Below, piece after piece: positions 1 through 8,839 of a DNA stretch of 38,822 bases. The position numbers and the translations under genes are program-made. This stretch comes from Bacteroidales bacterium (lineage in GTDB: Bacteria; Bacteroidota; Bacteroidia; Bacteroidales; FEN-979): NCBI GenBank assembly GCA_023231065.1, contig JALNWE010000026.1:1-38822 (forward strand), read 5' to 3'. Under the pieces are notes generated by a model. It saw only the letters and a program-made list of their open reading frames with translations. It did not search any database and was not told the origin of the DNA. The stretch's first letter is position 1. Every line of letters starts with the position of its first letter.

Positions 1-2
1 CA

Positions 3-119
3 CTCCGAAAACCACTTTTTACCGCCAAGTCGCTAAGGCGCAAAATTTTAAATAATTGGATATGATATATTTGTGTCTTTGCGTCTTCGCGGTAAAATGA
101 AAGATTTGACTTTTCGGAG
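3..119. repeat. Long imperfect palindrome upstream of uvrB
   Basis: The outer arms 3-11 (ctccgaaaa) and 111-119 (ttttcggag) are perfect reverse complements. The inner arms, about 17-44 and 70-97, match at 23 of 28 positions and have the look of the gcaaagacgcaaag-type interspersed repeats common in Bacteroidota. The centre is AT-rich. The element may begin before the window. A TATATTTG box lies at 66-73 inside it, so it may also carry the uvrB promoter. Whether it is a mobile remnant, a REP-like element or a terminator of an upstream gene cannot be decided here. Confidence 0.6.
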
Positions 120-146
120 CCGGCTCATCCATAAAAACCAAAATAA

Positions 147-2198
147 TTGGATTTTAATATAACTTCGGAGTTCAAACCAACCGGCGATCAACCGGAAGCA
201 ATCCGTCAGCTGATCGAGGGTTTAAAACGAGGCGATCATGGCCAGGTGTTGTTAGGGGTTACAGGTTCAGGAAAAACATTCACCATCGCGAATGTTATCC
301 ATCAGGTACAAAGGCCTACTTTGATCTTAAGCCATAATAAAACCTTAGCGGCACAATTATATGGGGAATTTAAACAATTTTTTCCTGATAATGCCGTCGA
401 ATTCTTTGTTTCCTATTACGACTATTACCAACCGGAAGCCTATATCCCGACAACAAATACCTATATAGAAAAAGACCTTTCCATCAACGATGAAATAGAA
501 AAACTGAGATTGAGCGCTTCTTCATCCCTGCTTTCCGGCCGAAGGGATATCATTGTCGTCGCATCTGTTTCCTGTATTTATGGGATTGGAAACCCCGACG
601 ACTTTTACCAGAATGTAATAAAGATGAAGACAGGCGAAAAAGTGAACCGGAATAAATTCCTGTTAACCCTTGTGAATAGCCTGTATTCCAGAACTGAAAC
701 TGAATTCATCAGGGGAAAATTCAGGGTGAAAGGCGATGCCATTGATGTCTTTCCTGCATACCTGGATTACGCTTACAGGATAATTTTCTTTGGCGATGAA
801 GTGGAAACCCTTGAATCTTTTGATCCGGTTACCGGTAGAAGAATGGAAACCATGGATTTCCTAACTTTATATCCAGCCAATCTTTTTGTGACCTCCCAGG
901 ATAAAATGAAAGAAGCCCTGCTTGAGATCCAGAAAGATATGATCAGGCAGATCAGCTATTTTAAAGAAAACGGAAAAGACCTGGAAGCCAAAAGATTGGA
1001 GGATAGGGTCAATTATGACATCGAAATGATGAGGGAACTGGGTTACTGCTCAGGGATAGAAAATTATTCAAGATACTTTGATGGAAGGGTCCCTGGATCC
1101 CGCCCGTTTTGCCTATTAGATTATTTTCCAAATGATTACTTACTGGTGATTGATGAAAGTCATGCAACCATACCTCAGATCAGGGCCATGTATGGAGGTG
1201 ACCGGTCAAGAAAGCAAACATTAGTGGACTATGGCTTCCGTTTACCATCAGCCATGGATAACCGTCCCCTGAAATTTGATGAATTCCAGGCCATGGTCGA
1301 TCAGATAATTTTTGTAAGTGCAACCCCTGCGGATTTTGAATTGCAGCAGAGTGAAGGAGTTATCGTTGAACAGATCATCCGTCCTACCGGTCTGCTTGAT
1401 CCTTTTGTTGAGGTAAAACCCAGCCAGAACCAGATCGACGACCTGTTGAATGAAATTGACCAGCGGGTTAAAAAACGGGAAAGGGTCCTGGTCACGACAC
1501 TGACTAAAAGAATGGCCGAGGAATTGACCAGCTATTTTACAAAACTGAATATCCGTTGCCGTTATATCCATTCAGATGTTATAACCCTGGAAAGGGTGGA
1601 AATCCTCAGGGACCTACGACTTGGCGCTTTCGATGTTTTGATTGGCGTAAACCTGCTCCGTGAAGGGCTGGACCTTCCGGAAGTTTCCCTCGTGGCTATT
1701 CTTGATGCGGATAAAGAGGGATTCCTGCGGTCAGAACGCTCCCTGACACAAACAGCAGGCAGGGCTGCCAGGAACATTAACAGCCGTGTTATCATGTATG
1801 CTGATAAATTGACCGAGTCCATGAAACGGATGATGGCTGAAACCAACCGTCGTAGGGAAAGGCAGATCGAATATAATACCATGCACCATATCACCCCCAC
1901 CCCTATTGTAAAAACGACTTCAGATATCCTGGGCCAAACCGCAATAGCTAACGGAAAAACATTACACCCCGGTGCATATATCGAAAATGAAAATATAGAT
2001 GTAGCGGCAGATCCCATAATACCTTATCTTCCCATGGATAAACTTCAAAAACTGATTGTTAAGGCGCGGAAAGACATGGAAGAAGCCGTTAAAAGCTTAG
2101 ACTTTCTTGAAGCTGCCAGGATCCGCGATTTGCTGAAAGCGCTTCAGGACAGACTTAATTCCGATGCAGGCCCTTACAACCAAAAGGCATCCAGATAG
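147..2198 (+). CDS. uvrB: UvrABC excinuclease subunit B
   Basis: UvrB is the DNA-damage verification helicase of nucleotide excision repair; it is loaded by UvrA and recruits UvrC in the cytoplasm. The 683-residue length is normal. Visible motifs are the Walker A GVTGSGKT (37-44), the damage-probing beta-hairpin YYDYYQPEAYIP (90-101), DESHATIPQ of the helicase core, TAGRAARN (motif VI) and a C-terminal UVR domain with the sequence KSLDFLEAARIRDLL that contacts UvrC. The start is a TTG codon; no in-frame ATG lies just upstream, and the protein begins DFNITSEF as UvrB proteins typically do. It stands alone, not in an operon with uvrA or uvrC. The gene appears complete and intact. Confidence 0.97.
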   Translation: MDFNITSEFKPTGDQPEAIRQLIEGLKRGDHGQVLLGVTGSGKTFTIANVIHQVQRPTLILSHNKTLAAQLYGEFKQFFPDNAVEFFVSYYDYYQPEAYIPTTNTYIEKDLSINDEIEKLRLSASSSLLSGRRDIIVVASVSCIYGIGNPDDFYQNVIKMKTGEKVNRNKFLLTLVNSLYSRTETEFIRGKFRVKGDAIDVFPAYLDYAYRIIFFGDEVETLESFDPVTGRRMETMDFLTLYPANLFVTSQDKMKEALLEIQKDMIRQISYFKENGKDLEAKRLEDRVNYDIEMMRELGYCSGIENYSRYFDGRVPGSRPFCLLDYFPNDYLLVIDESHATIPQIRAMYGGDRSRKQTLVDYGFRLPSAMDNRPLKFDEFQAMVDQIIFVSATPADFELQQSEGVIVEQIIRPTGLLDPFVEVKPSQNQIDDLLNEIDQRVKKRERVLVTTLTKRMAEELTSYFTKLNIRCRYIHSDVITLERVEILRDLRLGAFDVLIGVNLLREGLDLPEVSLVAILDADKEGFLRSERSLTQTAGRAARNINSRVIMYADKLTESMKRMMAETNRRRERQIEYNTMHHITPTPIVKTTSDILGQTAIANGKTLHPGAYIENENIDVAADPIIPYLPMDKLQKLIVKARKDMEEAVKSLDFLEAARIRDLLKALQDRLNSDAGPYNQKASR

Positions 2199-2236
2199 TC
2201 AATAACTTTTTTTGTTTGTTAATATCTATTTAGGGC

Positions 2237-2262
2237 TTGTCCTGCAAAAAAGAATATATTTG
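2237..2262 (+). promoter_or_regulatory. Candidate Bacteroidota promoter for the polysaccharide operon
   Basis: TATATTTG at 2255-2262 fits the Bacteroidota -7 consensus TAnnTTTG exactly. A TTG at 2237-2239 could serve as the -33 element, but its 15-base spacer is shorter than usual. The box lies 18 bases before the ATG at 2281, giving a short leader. Confidence 0.45.
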
Positions 2263-2280
2263 CTTGAAAAAACTAAGCTT

Positions 2281-2679
2281 ATGAAGAAAAAGATACTCGC
2301 GATAGACGACGAAAAGAGTATCCGGTTTATTATTGAAAACACATTTAGAAAAGATTTCGATGTCACTACATTCGGTAATGGGATGGATGCCATGTTCTAT
2401 CTCCAGTCAGGAAATTTACCTGATGTCATTATTTGTGATGTGGAAATGCCGGTTTTAAATGGATTTGAATTTATCCGCCGGATCCGGGAAAGCGGTTACT
2501 TCGAGGAAATTCCATTGATCATGCTCTCCGGGAAAGAAGAAAGTGCAGATAAAATTCAATGTTTTGAAATGGGGGCAGATGACTATGTTCTGAAACCGTT
2601 TAATCCTAAGGAGTTGATCGCCAGGATAAAAAGAAGACTTGAATCGAAAGAACTTTATTCACGAAAAGGAGAAGGATAA
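2281..2679 (+). CDS. Stand-alone response regulator (receiver domain only)
   Basis: This 132-residue protein is a single CheY-like receiver domain with no output domain. It has the acidic pair DD (residues 9-10), the phospho-acceptor D53 in the context IICDVEMP, and the conserved lysine in DDYVLKPF. The frame is open further upstream, but the ATG at 2281 gives a start at MKKKILAIDDE, the normal beginning of a receiver, and follows a good TATATTTG box. It is the first gene of the polysaccharide operon and sits 7 bases before a second receiver fused to a sugar transferase. It probably relays phosphorylation to regulate polysaccharide synthesis by protein contact (inference). The cognate kinase is unknown; the hybrid kinases at 28263-31050 are possible partners. 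Confidence 0.88.
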   Translation: MKKKILAIDDEKSIRFIIENTFRKDFDVTTFGNGMDAMFYLQSGNLPDVIICDVEMPVLNGFEFIRRIRESGYFEEIPLIMLSGKEESADKIQCFEMGADDYVLKPFNPKELIARIKRRLESKELYSRKGEG

Positions 2680-2686
2680 CTCATCT

Positions 2687-3919
2687 ATGGATGTGAATAC
2701 TGTTGAACCGATGAAAATATTATACATAGGTAATGATCCTCATACCATTGCCATGTTCGGGGACAACCCCGCATACCAAGTCACATTCAAAAAAAACTGC
2801 CTTGAAGCCATGTTCTGGCTGACTAATAATGACTTTATCCTGTTTGATCCAGATCTGGAATCTAAACTCAATACGGTTTACAAAGAAACCCAAATCATCG
2901 ATGCCATTATCTGTGAACTTGTACTGCCTGGAATCAATGGATTGACATTTTACAAAAAGCTTAAATTAAACAAATTCCATCAAAAAACTCCATTCATAAT
3001 ACTTTCCTTTTTCAGAAATAACGATATTAAATCCGAGGCATTTAACGTCGGTGTCGATGATTTTTTTCAAAAAGAGATCAACCTTGAAAATATATATAAC
3101 CGGATTCTTTTCCTGAAAAAATTCAAATCCGAATATATTGCAAAGCCCTTGGCTATTCTGGATAAAGATCTGACTCCCTTTAAATGCCCCCTGCCTAAAC
3201 GTATTTTTGATCTCTTTATAACCATCATCGCCCTGATTATCCTCTCCCCTGTCATGCTGATTTCGGTTCTTGCAATCCTTCTGGAATCAAAAGGAAAACC
3301 ATATTATATTTCGAAAAGAGTTGGCGCCAACTATAAAATATTCGATTTTTATAAATTCCGTTCAATGTATCCTGATGCTGATAAACGGATAAAAGACGTT
3401 GCACACCTCAACCAATACATTAGCGAATCAGTTGAGGAATCTTGTTCTGAATGTGCCAAACTTCCTGTAGGTCAGACATGCTCCCCCAGGGTTTACTACG
3501 ACGGAGAAGAAATCTGTGAAAGACTGGCAACTAAAAGACGGAATGCCAAAAAAGCTTTCCTCAAGATTAAAGATGATCCAAGAATCACAAAAGTAGGGCG
3601 GTTCATACGTATGACCAGCATCGACGAACTTCCCCAGCTCTTTAATATCATTAAAGGGGATATGTCTATCGTGGGTAACCGCCCATTACCCTTAAATGAA
3701 GCAGAAGCACTTACAAAAAAGAAATGGAGCAGACGCTTTAGGGCCGCAGCTGGTCTGACAGGACTATGGCAGGTTGAAAAACGGGGTAGAAAAGGTATCA
3801 TGTCTGAAGAAGAACGGTTTGCTCTTGATAACTATTATGCAGAAAATAATTCCTTTTGGGGCGATATAAAACTTATATTTAAAACGTTTAAAGTATTCAT
3901 CCAAAAAGAAAATGTTTAA
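2687..3919 (+). CDS. Receiver domain-sugar transferase fusion (initiating glycosyl-1-phosphate transferase)
   Basis: The C-terminal half is a bacterial sugar transferase (WbaP/WcaJ/PglC-like), the family that moves a sugar-1-phosphate onto undecaprenyl phosphate at the inner membrane to start a glycan. It shows one hydrophobic segment (174-199), YKFRSM, DDPRITKVGRFIR, SIDELPQLFNIIKGDMS and GNRPLP. Residues 9-150 are a receiver-like domain in which the usual phospho-acceptor Asp is Glu77 (IICELVLP), while Lys129 is kept. Between the halves lies a Cys motif, C253-x2-C256-x8-C265-x11-C277. The start at 2687 follows the purine-rich stretch AAAGGAGAAGG; a longer frame from 2639 would overlap the preceding gene. 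The length is 410 residues. The sugar substrate cannot be told from the sequence. Confidence 0.9.
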   Translation: MDVNTVEPMKILYIGNDPHTIAMFGDNPAYQVTFKKNCLEAMFWLTNNDFILFDPDLESKLNTVYKETQIIDAIICELVLPGINGLTFYKKLKLNKFHQKTPFIILSFFRNNDIKSEAFNVGVDDFFQKEINLENIYNRILFLKKFKSEYIAKPLAILDKDLTPFKCPLPKRIFDLFITIIALIILSPVMLISVLAILLESKGKPYYISKRVGANYKIFDFYKFRSMYPDADKRIKDVAHLNQYISESVEESCSECAKLPVGQTCSPRVYYDGEEICERLATKRRNAKKAFLKIKDDPRITKVGRFIRMTSIDELPQLFNIIKGDMSIVGNRPLPLNEAEALTKKKWSRRFRAAAGLTGLWQVEKRGRKGIMSEEERFALDNYYAENNSFWGDIKLIFKTFKVFIQKENV

Positions 3920-4736
3920 ACTTCAACCCATCACCGTTACCTCATCAATTCCGGGATTTATCCTTGGAATCCTGATAATTTGTTTTGCTTTCATCCCTGT
4001 GCTTAGCCGCGGACAAACAGGATCAGACACCCAAAAACTTCCGGACAGCGACACCACTGCCCAATTCAATCCTCTTACCGAAGATATCATCCAGCGTATT
4101 CCATCACTTGAGGATTTAATCGATTCTGCCATAGTCCATTCCCCCTTATTAAAATCCCAGGATGCAGATATCGAAATCTGGAAATACAAAATTAAAACTG
4201 CGCGCAGGGAATGGATGCAAAATTTTTACATCGACGGAATGCTTCAAAGTGATGTTTGGGATGGATTGACTAATAACAAAACATCCTATGGCGATGAAAA
4301 CTCAATTCTATCCTATCAAAATAATACCCGCGCCCTTGGAAGTGTCAGTCTCAGAATACCAATGGATGATTTTTGGGATCGTAGAAACCGCGTGAAAACA
4401 GTTATCAAGGAAGTCGAAAAATCCATGGCCATTAAAGACAATCTTATCCTTGAACTAAGAAAAACAATCATCCTGCTATATAATCAACTTATCGTTAACC
4501 AACGAAAATTAAAGATCTCAAATGAAAACGTTATTACGAATTCATTGCAAAAAGAAATGGCAGAAAAGGAATTTCTGAATGGCCAGACTACCCTTTATGA
4601 AGTTGCCCGTATTAATGAAATGTACCGAAGGGCCGTGTACGATTTCGAAGATGCCAGAATTGAATTATATAATTCATATTCATTACTTCAGGAGATTTCA
4701 GGGATTAAATTTAATGTCATAAATAAAATTGACTAA
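3912..4736 (+). CDS. Short TolC-like outer membrane protein
   Basis: This is a 274-residue protein with an N-terminal hydrophobic signal sequence (about residues 14-35, ending SRGQ). The motif SLEDLIDSAIVHSPLLKSQ is typical of the start of the outer membrane efflux (TolC) family, and a long helical stretch with KEMAEKEFLNGQTTLYEVARI follows, which resembles the family repeat ending. TolC proteins are usually about 420-480 residues with two repeats, so this is roughly a half-length form. It overlaps the sugar transferase by 8 bases and the next gene by 1 (TAATG), so it is translated with the chain-length protein. In this position it may form or assist the outer membrane exit, since no Wza/SLBB gene is present. 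The family call is fairly firm; the export role is inference. Confidence 0.72.
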   Translation: MFKLQPITVTSSIPGFILGILIICFAFIPVLSRGQTGSDTQKLPDSDTTAQFNPLTEDIIQRIPSLEDLIDSAIVHSPLLKSQDADIEIWKYKIKTARREWMQNFYIDGMLQSDVWDGLTNNKTSYGDENSILSYQNNTRALGSVSLRIPMDDFWDRRNRVKTVIKEVEKSMAIKDNLILELRKTIILLYNQLIVNQRKLKISNENVITNSLQKEMAEKEFLNGQTTLYEVARINEMYRRAVYDFEDARIELYNSYSLLQEISGIKFNVINKID

Positions 4737-7411
4737 TGAAGATTATATACTTCATAAAATTACTCAATAGACACCTGCTATTATTAATATTTATCCCATT
4801 GTTAATAGCCTTGGTGGTTTTTCTCCTTACCCGGAAAAACCAATGGAGTTATTTATCCGAAACGACAATCTATACCGGAGTAAATTCAGGATACTCAGTC
4901 CAGCAGCAATCTTCTACCAACGCGATTATCAATATGGCAATTTATGATAATCTGATCAACCTGATACGCTCCAGACAGACCCTCGAAGAAGTTTCTGTCT
5001 CCCTTCTGGCACAGCACCTCCTACTGAATAACTACGACAGCCGTTATATTTCCAAAGAGAATTTTGATGACCTCCGCTCTAAAGTACCTCCCGAAATCAT
5101 GGAGATAGTCCGAAAATATAAACGGGAAAACAAGCGCAGTTACAGACCAGGAGCAACTTCTCCCCCCCCTTCAGAAGAATATGAAGAACAAAACGATTTA
5201 TCACAAAATCAATCACCGGAAACAGAACAACAGCAAACTGTATCAGGGGAAAAAAAATATCATGTTGTAAAACGTGGGGAAACTGTTTATTCAATTGCAA
5301 AATCAAACGGGCTATCTGTCAATCAGTTAATGAATTTAAACCTCCTCTCCTCTTACGATATAGAGATTGGACAAAAACTTGCATTAAATAATTCCCATGG
5401 CAAACCTAAAAACACATCGGGCCCATTCACTTCGGATAATCCGGAACCTTCACCGGTAACCGATACCTTAAAAATTGATACATCTTCCAACTATAGCAGT
5501 TATTTCGCTGGTTATGATACGTTAGGAATAGCCCCTAAAATCATCACCGATTCTACATCGTTCGAAAAACTGGTTAGACGTTTGTTGGTTTATGGAAGAC
5601 AAAATGAATTTAATTTCATTTATAAGCTATGGAATTCTGTTTCCGACCGGTATTACTCCATATCGGCGCTCCAGGCTATCAGTGTCAAAAGGATTCAAAA
5701 CTCTGACTTGATACAGCTTTCTTATAAAAATCCAGACCCTGGAATCTGTCAGCAAACCCTTGTTTTTTTAACAAAGATTTTTATCAGGAATTATAAGATC
5801 CTTAAACAAAACCAAACCGACGCTGTTATACAATATTTTAAACGGCAGGTTCAGGATGCAACCGAACGACTGAAAAAAGCAGAAAACGATCTTCTGGTTT
5901 TTAATGAAAGGAACCAAATCATTAACTATTATGAACAAACAAAAATAATTTCAGTTACCAAAGAAGAACTGGACGTTGCCTACCAGAATAAACAAATTAC
6001 CCTGGCTTCTTCGGATGCGGCGTTGAAAATGATTGAACGGAAATTGGAAACCCATGCAAACCTCTCCCTGAATACAAGCGCTATCCTTCGGCTCAGAGGT
6101 GAGCTGGGCGATGCCACCATTCAAATATCAAACCTCGAAATTGACCAACAAAACGATTCCGGCGCCATCAATCAACTTGCTGCAGAAAAAATGCGGGTTG
6201 AAAGAATTAAACAGGAAATCAAAACAAACATTGACAAACTTTATATCGCTACCAATAGCGTCGAAGGTTTGCCCATCAAAGATGTTCTGAATGCCTGGTT
6301 GAATAATGTGATCATTTATGAAGAAAGTAAAGCTGCTCTCCGTGTCCTGACTGAACGTAGAAAACATTTTCAGAAACTATACGAAATCTTTGCACCGCTG
6401 GGCGCTGAAATGAAAAGAATTGAAAGGTTGATCGGAGTGACTGAAAATGAGTTTTTGCAACTACTGCACGATTTAAACCTGGCTAAACTCCGGCAACAGG
6501 ATGACGAACTTTCCACCAATATTAAAGTAGTCGATCCACCCTATTACCCGCTTAACCCAATTCGATCCCGATCCTTGCTTCTGGTGCTCGTGTCAGGAAT
6601 CTTTGGATTCTTTCTTATTGTGATCATCCTCCTTGCCCTGGAATTCTTTGATACCTCTATTAAAACACCCTCACGGGCTGAACAAATCATCAAACTTAAA
6701 ATTGCCGGTATTTATCCGAAAATTTCTAAACAGATGTATTCGGTTGACGTAGGCTTCATTCTCCCACGTTTAATTGAAATCCTGACCCAGAATATCAAAC
6801 TGGCTCTTTTTGAGAATCTTAAGATAAATGGGAATAGGCCCATTTTAATTCTCATTATGAGTACCAGGACTTCTGAAGGAAAAACAACCATGGCCCGGGA
6901 AATTTCAAGAAAACTAAAATCTTATGGAGATTCCGTCTTATATCTGAATCCAAGCCAGGACTTTAATAGTCCATACCAATCCCAACCATACAGCGAACTT
7001 ATCCCTGCCTCAGAAGATGAAGTTTCTTATACGGTAAAAGAAAACTTTTTTGAAGCAAAAGGGTTACAAGATATTTTGTCCGATAGCGAATATCTTAATA
7101 CCGAAGGTTATAACTATATAATTCTGGAAATACCATCACTGATCAATAGCAGCTATCCGCTTGAATTTATTCAACAATTTGATATTGCATTGATGGTTAC
7201 CAGGGCTAACAGATCATGGACAGATGCCGATACCAGCGCTTTGCAACTTTTCAAATCTGTTTTCAAACAAAACACCCTGTTAATCCTAAATGGAATTGAT
7301 GTTATTTATCTTGACGTGATTTTTGGTGAAATTCCAAAATTCCGATCAAAGTTTTACAGGACAATGAAACGTATCCTCTTATTTCAATTCAAAGATACAA
7401 ACTCTGTATAG
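4736..7411 (+). CDS. Wzz-like chain-length protein with LysM insert and degenerate BY-kinase domain
   Basis: This 891-residue inner-membrane protein has the layout of a polysaccharide co-polymerase. A transmembrane helix (11-32) is followed by a long periplasmic part with coiled-coil (about 365-600), a second helix (about 613-636) and a cytoplasmic ATPase-like domain (about 690-880). Unusually, a LysM peptidoglycan-binding motif sits at 175-218 (YHVVKRGETVYSIAKSNGLS), flanked by Ser/Pro/Gln-rich linkers. The kinase domain keeps a P-loop-like STRTSEGKTT, but the Walker A' region reads VLYLNPSQD and the Walker B region IILEIPS, so the usual Asp residues are gone, and there is no C-terminal tyrosine cluster. 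It is probably inactive as a tyrosine kinase. It overlaps the TolC-like gene by one base, which suggests a physical partnership. Confidence 0.85.
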   Translation: MKIIYFIKLLNRHLLLLIFIPLLIALVVFLLTRKNQWSYLSETTIYTGVNSGYSVQQQSSTNAIINMAIYDNLINLIRSRQTLEEVSVSLLAQHLLLNNYDSRYISKENFDDLRSKVPPEIMEIVRKYKRENKRSYRPGATSPPPSEEYEEQNDLSQNQSPETEQQQTVSGEKKYHVVKRGETVYSIAKSNGLSVNQLMNLNLLSSYDIEIGQKLALNNSHGKPKNTSGPFTSDNPEPSPVTDTLKIDTSSNYSSYFAGYDTLGIAPKIITDSTSFEKLVRRLLVYGRQNEFNFIYKLWNSVSDRYYSISALQAISVKRIQNSDLIQLSYKNPDPGICQQTLVFLTKIFIRNYKILKQNQTDAVIQYFKRQVQDATERLKKAENDLLVFNERNQIINYYEQTKIISVTKEELDVAYQNKQITLASSDAALKMIERKLETHANLSLNTSAILRLRGELGDATIQISNLEIDQQNDSGAINQLAAEKMRVERIKQEIKTNIDKLYIATNSVEGLPIKDVLNAWLNNVIIYEESKAALRVLTERRKHFQKLYEIFAPLGAEMKRIERLIGVTENEFLQLLHDLNLAKLRQQDDELSTNIKVVDPPYYPLNPIRSRSLLLVLVSGIFGFFLIVIILLALEFFDTSIKTPSRAEQIIKLKIAGIYPKISKQMYSVDVGFILPRLIEILTQNIKLALFENLKINGNRPILILIMSTRTSEGKTTMAREISRKLKSYGDSVLYLNPSQDFNSPYQSQPYSELIPASEDEVSYTVKENFFEAKGLQDILSDSEYLNTEGYNYIILEIPSLINSSYPLEFIQQFDIALMVTRANRSWTDADTSALQLFKSVFKQNTLLILNGIDVIYLDVIFGEIPKFRSKFYRTMKRILLFQFKDTNSV

Positions 7412-7435
7412 CAACCTTCAAAAGTCCTTCTGAAA

Positions 7436-8839
7436 TTGATAATAACCAGGTATCTTAGAAAAATATTAAATGATCTCAATTTCCTATCCTTAGCTGCAAA
7501 TTTCTCTACAGCTGTCATGGGCCTGCTTTCTTTTATGATCCTGATCCGGATGCTTTCAGTACCTGAATTCGGAAAATGGGTCCTCTTTACAGCCCCTGCC
7601 TCGTTAGTCGATATGTTCCGGTTCGGCCTTACCCGGGATGCATTGGTTAGATTCCTGACTACCCCAGATAAAAACAAACAAAAAGGCCTCCTGGGCTCCG
7701 GCTGGATGATCGGTTTCTTTTTACTGGTAATTATTACTATAATTCTTTGGATCGTCCTGATAGCAATTACCGGAAAAATTGTGGCCAGCGGCTATGATCT
7801 TTTTTTTTACTGGTACCCCTTATTAGCCCTTGCAAACCTGCCCTGGAATTATGCATGGTCAATCCTACAGGCAAAACTGGAATTTAAAAAAATATTTTGG
7901 ATCCGTTTTTTTAACCTATGCTCCTTTATACTTATTATCTTTCTGTCTTACCTCACTAAAAAAATCCATGTCATTGATGTTGTCTATATCTATATTTTAA
8001 CAAACCTTGCAACTTCCCTGTTTTGTATCTTTAAAAAATGGACAGGATTACAATATCTCAAATATCACAATAAAATATGCACCAATGAACTGCTATCATT
8101 TGGCAGGTACTCTGTATTTACAAGGATCGGAAGCAGCCTGCTTAAAGGAGCGGACAGTTTTATCATTTCTTTTAGCGCTTTTTGCGGACCTGTCGGAGTA
8201 GCTCTTTATGCTATACCACTCAAATTTATTGAACTTATCGAAATCCCCCTCGTTAGTTTTTCTACAACGGCCTTCCCAAAACTATCCAAGGCAAGCATCG
8301 AAAACAATATACCTGAATTCAAACGGATTTTTTATTCCTATACTGGCGCTATCATATACCTTTTTATTGGAATTGCCGTCGTTAGCTTCTTCCTTAGGGA
8401 TTATTTTATCATTTTTCTGGGTGGTTCACACTATCTGACTTCCCTGAGTGCATTATCTATCATTATTATCCCCTTTATTGTCTATTCGGTTCTCTTACCC
8501 CTGGACCGGTTTACTGGAATATCATTAGACGCCTTGAATAAACCAGAGAAGAACCTGATAAAACTTATTTTTATGGCATCTTTCAATATCATTGGCGATA
8601 TCATGGTGATATTTGGATTTCATTCCTTTTTCCCTTCAATGCCAGTCACTACCCTGCTGTTCTTTGTGGCAGTAGTGTCATGCCTTTTCGCATTACTGGG
8701 TATTATTATCGGATATTATTACTTATATAAGGAAGTAAAAATTTCTTTTTTTACGATATTTTCTGAAGGAATGGTTTTCTACCAAAATATCTATTCTAAA
8801 TTTTTGGCTAATTACAAACACAAAAAGTTTCCGGTGTGA
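7436..8839 (+). CDS. Wzx-like polysaccharide flippase (MOP/polysaccharide transporter family)
   Basis: A 467-residue, strongly hydrophobic protein with about 12-14 predicted membrane helices, matching the size and layout of lipid-linked oligosaccharide flippases. The N-terminal segment with FSTAVMGLLSFMILIRMLSV followed by PEFGKWVLF is typical of the family, which begins with a helix pair and a conserved FG. It would move undecaprenyl-linked repeat units across the inner membrane. The best start is a TTG at 7436, 25 bases after the Wzz-like gene; no ATG lies near. It overlaps the next gene by four bases (GTGA). The substrate specificity cannot be read from the sequence. Confidence 0.85.
   Translation: MIITRYLRKILNDLNFLSLAANFSTAVMGLLSFMILIRMLSVPEFGKWVLFTAPASLVDMFRFGLTRDALVRFLTTPDKNKQKGLLGSGWMIGFFLLVIITIILWIVLIAITGKIVASGYDLFFYWYPLLALANLPWNYAWSILQAKLEFKKIFWIRFFNLCSFILIIFLSYLTKKIHVIDVVYIYILTNLATSLFCIFKKWTGLQYLKYHNKICTNELLSFGRYSVFTRIGSSLLKGADSFIISFSAFCGPVGVALYAIPLKFIELIEIPLVSFSTTAFPKLSKASIENNIPEFKRIFYSYTGAIIYLFIGIAVVSFFLRDYFIIFLGGSHYLTSLSALSIIIIPFIVYSVLLPLDRFTGISLDALNKPEKNLIKLIFMASFNIIGDIMVIFGFHSFFPSMPVTTLLFFVAVVSCLFALLGIIIGYYYLYKEVKISFFTIFSEGMVFYQNIYSKFLANYKHKKFPV

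Noticed and set aside
1562..2017. 151-codon antisense frame within uvrB
   Set aside because: It lies opposite a highly conserved coding region with no independent evidence.
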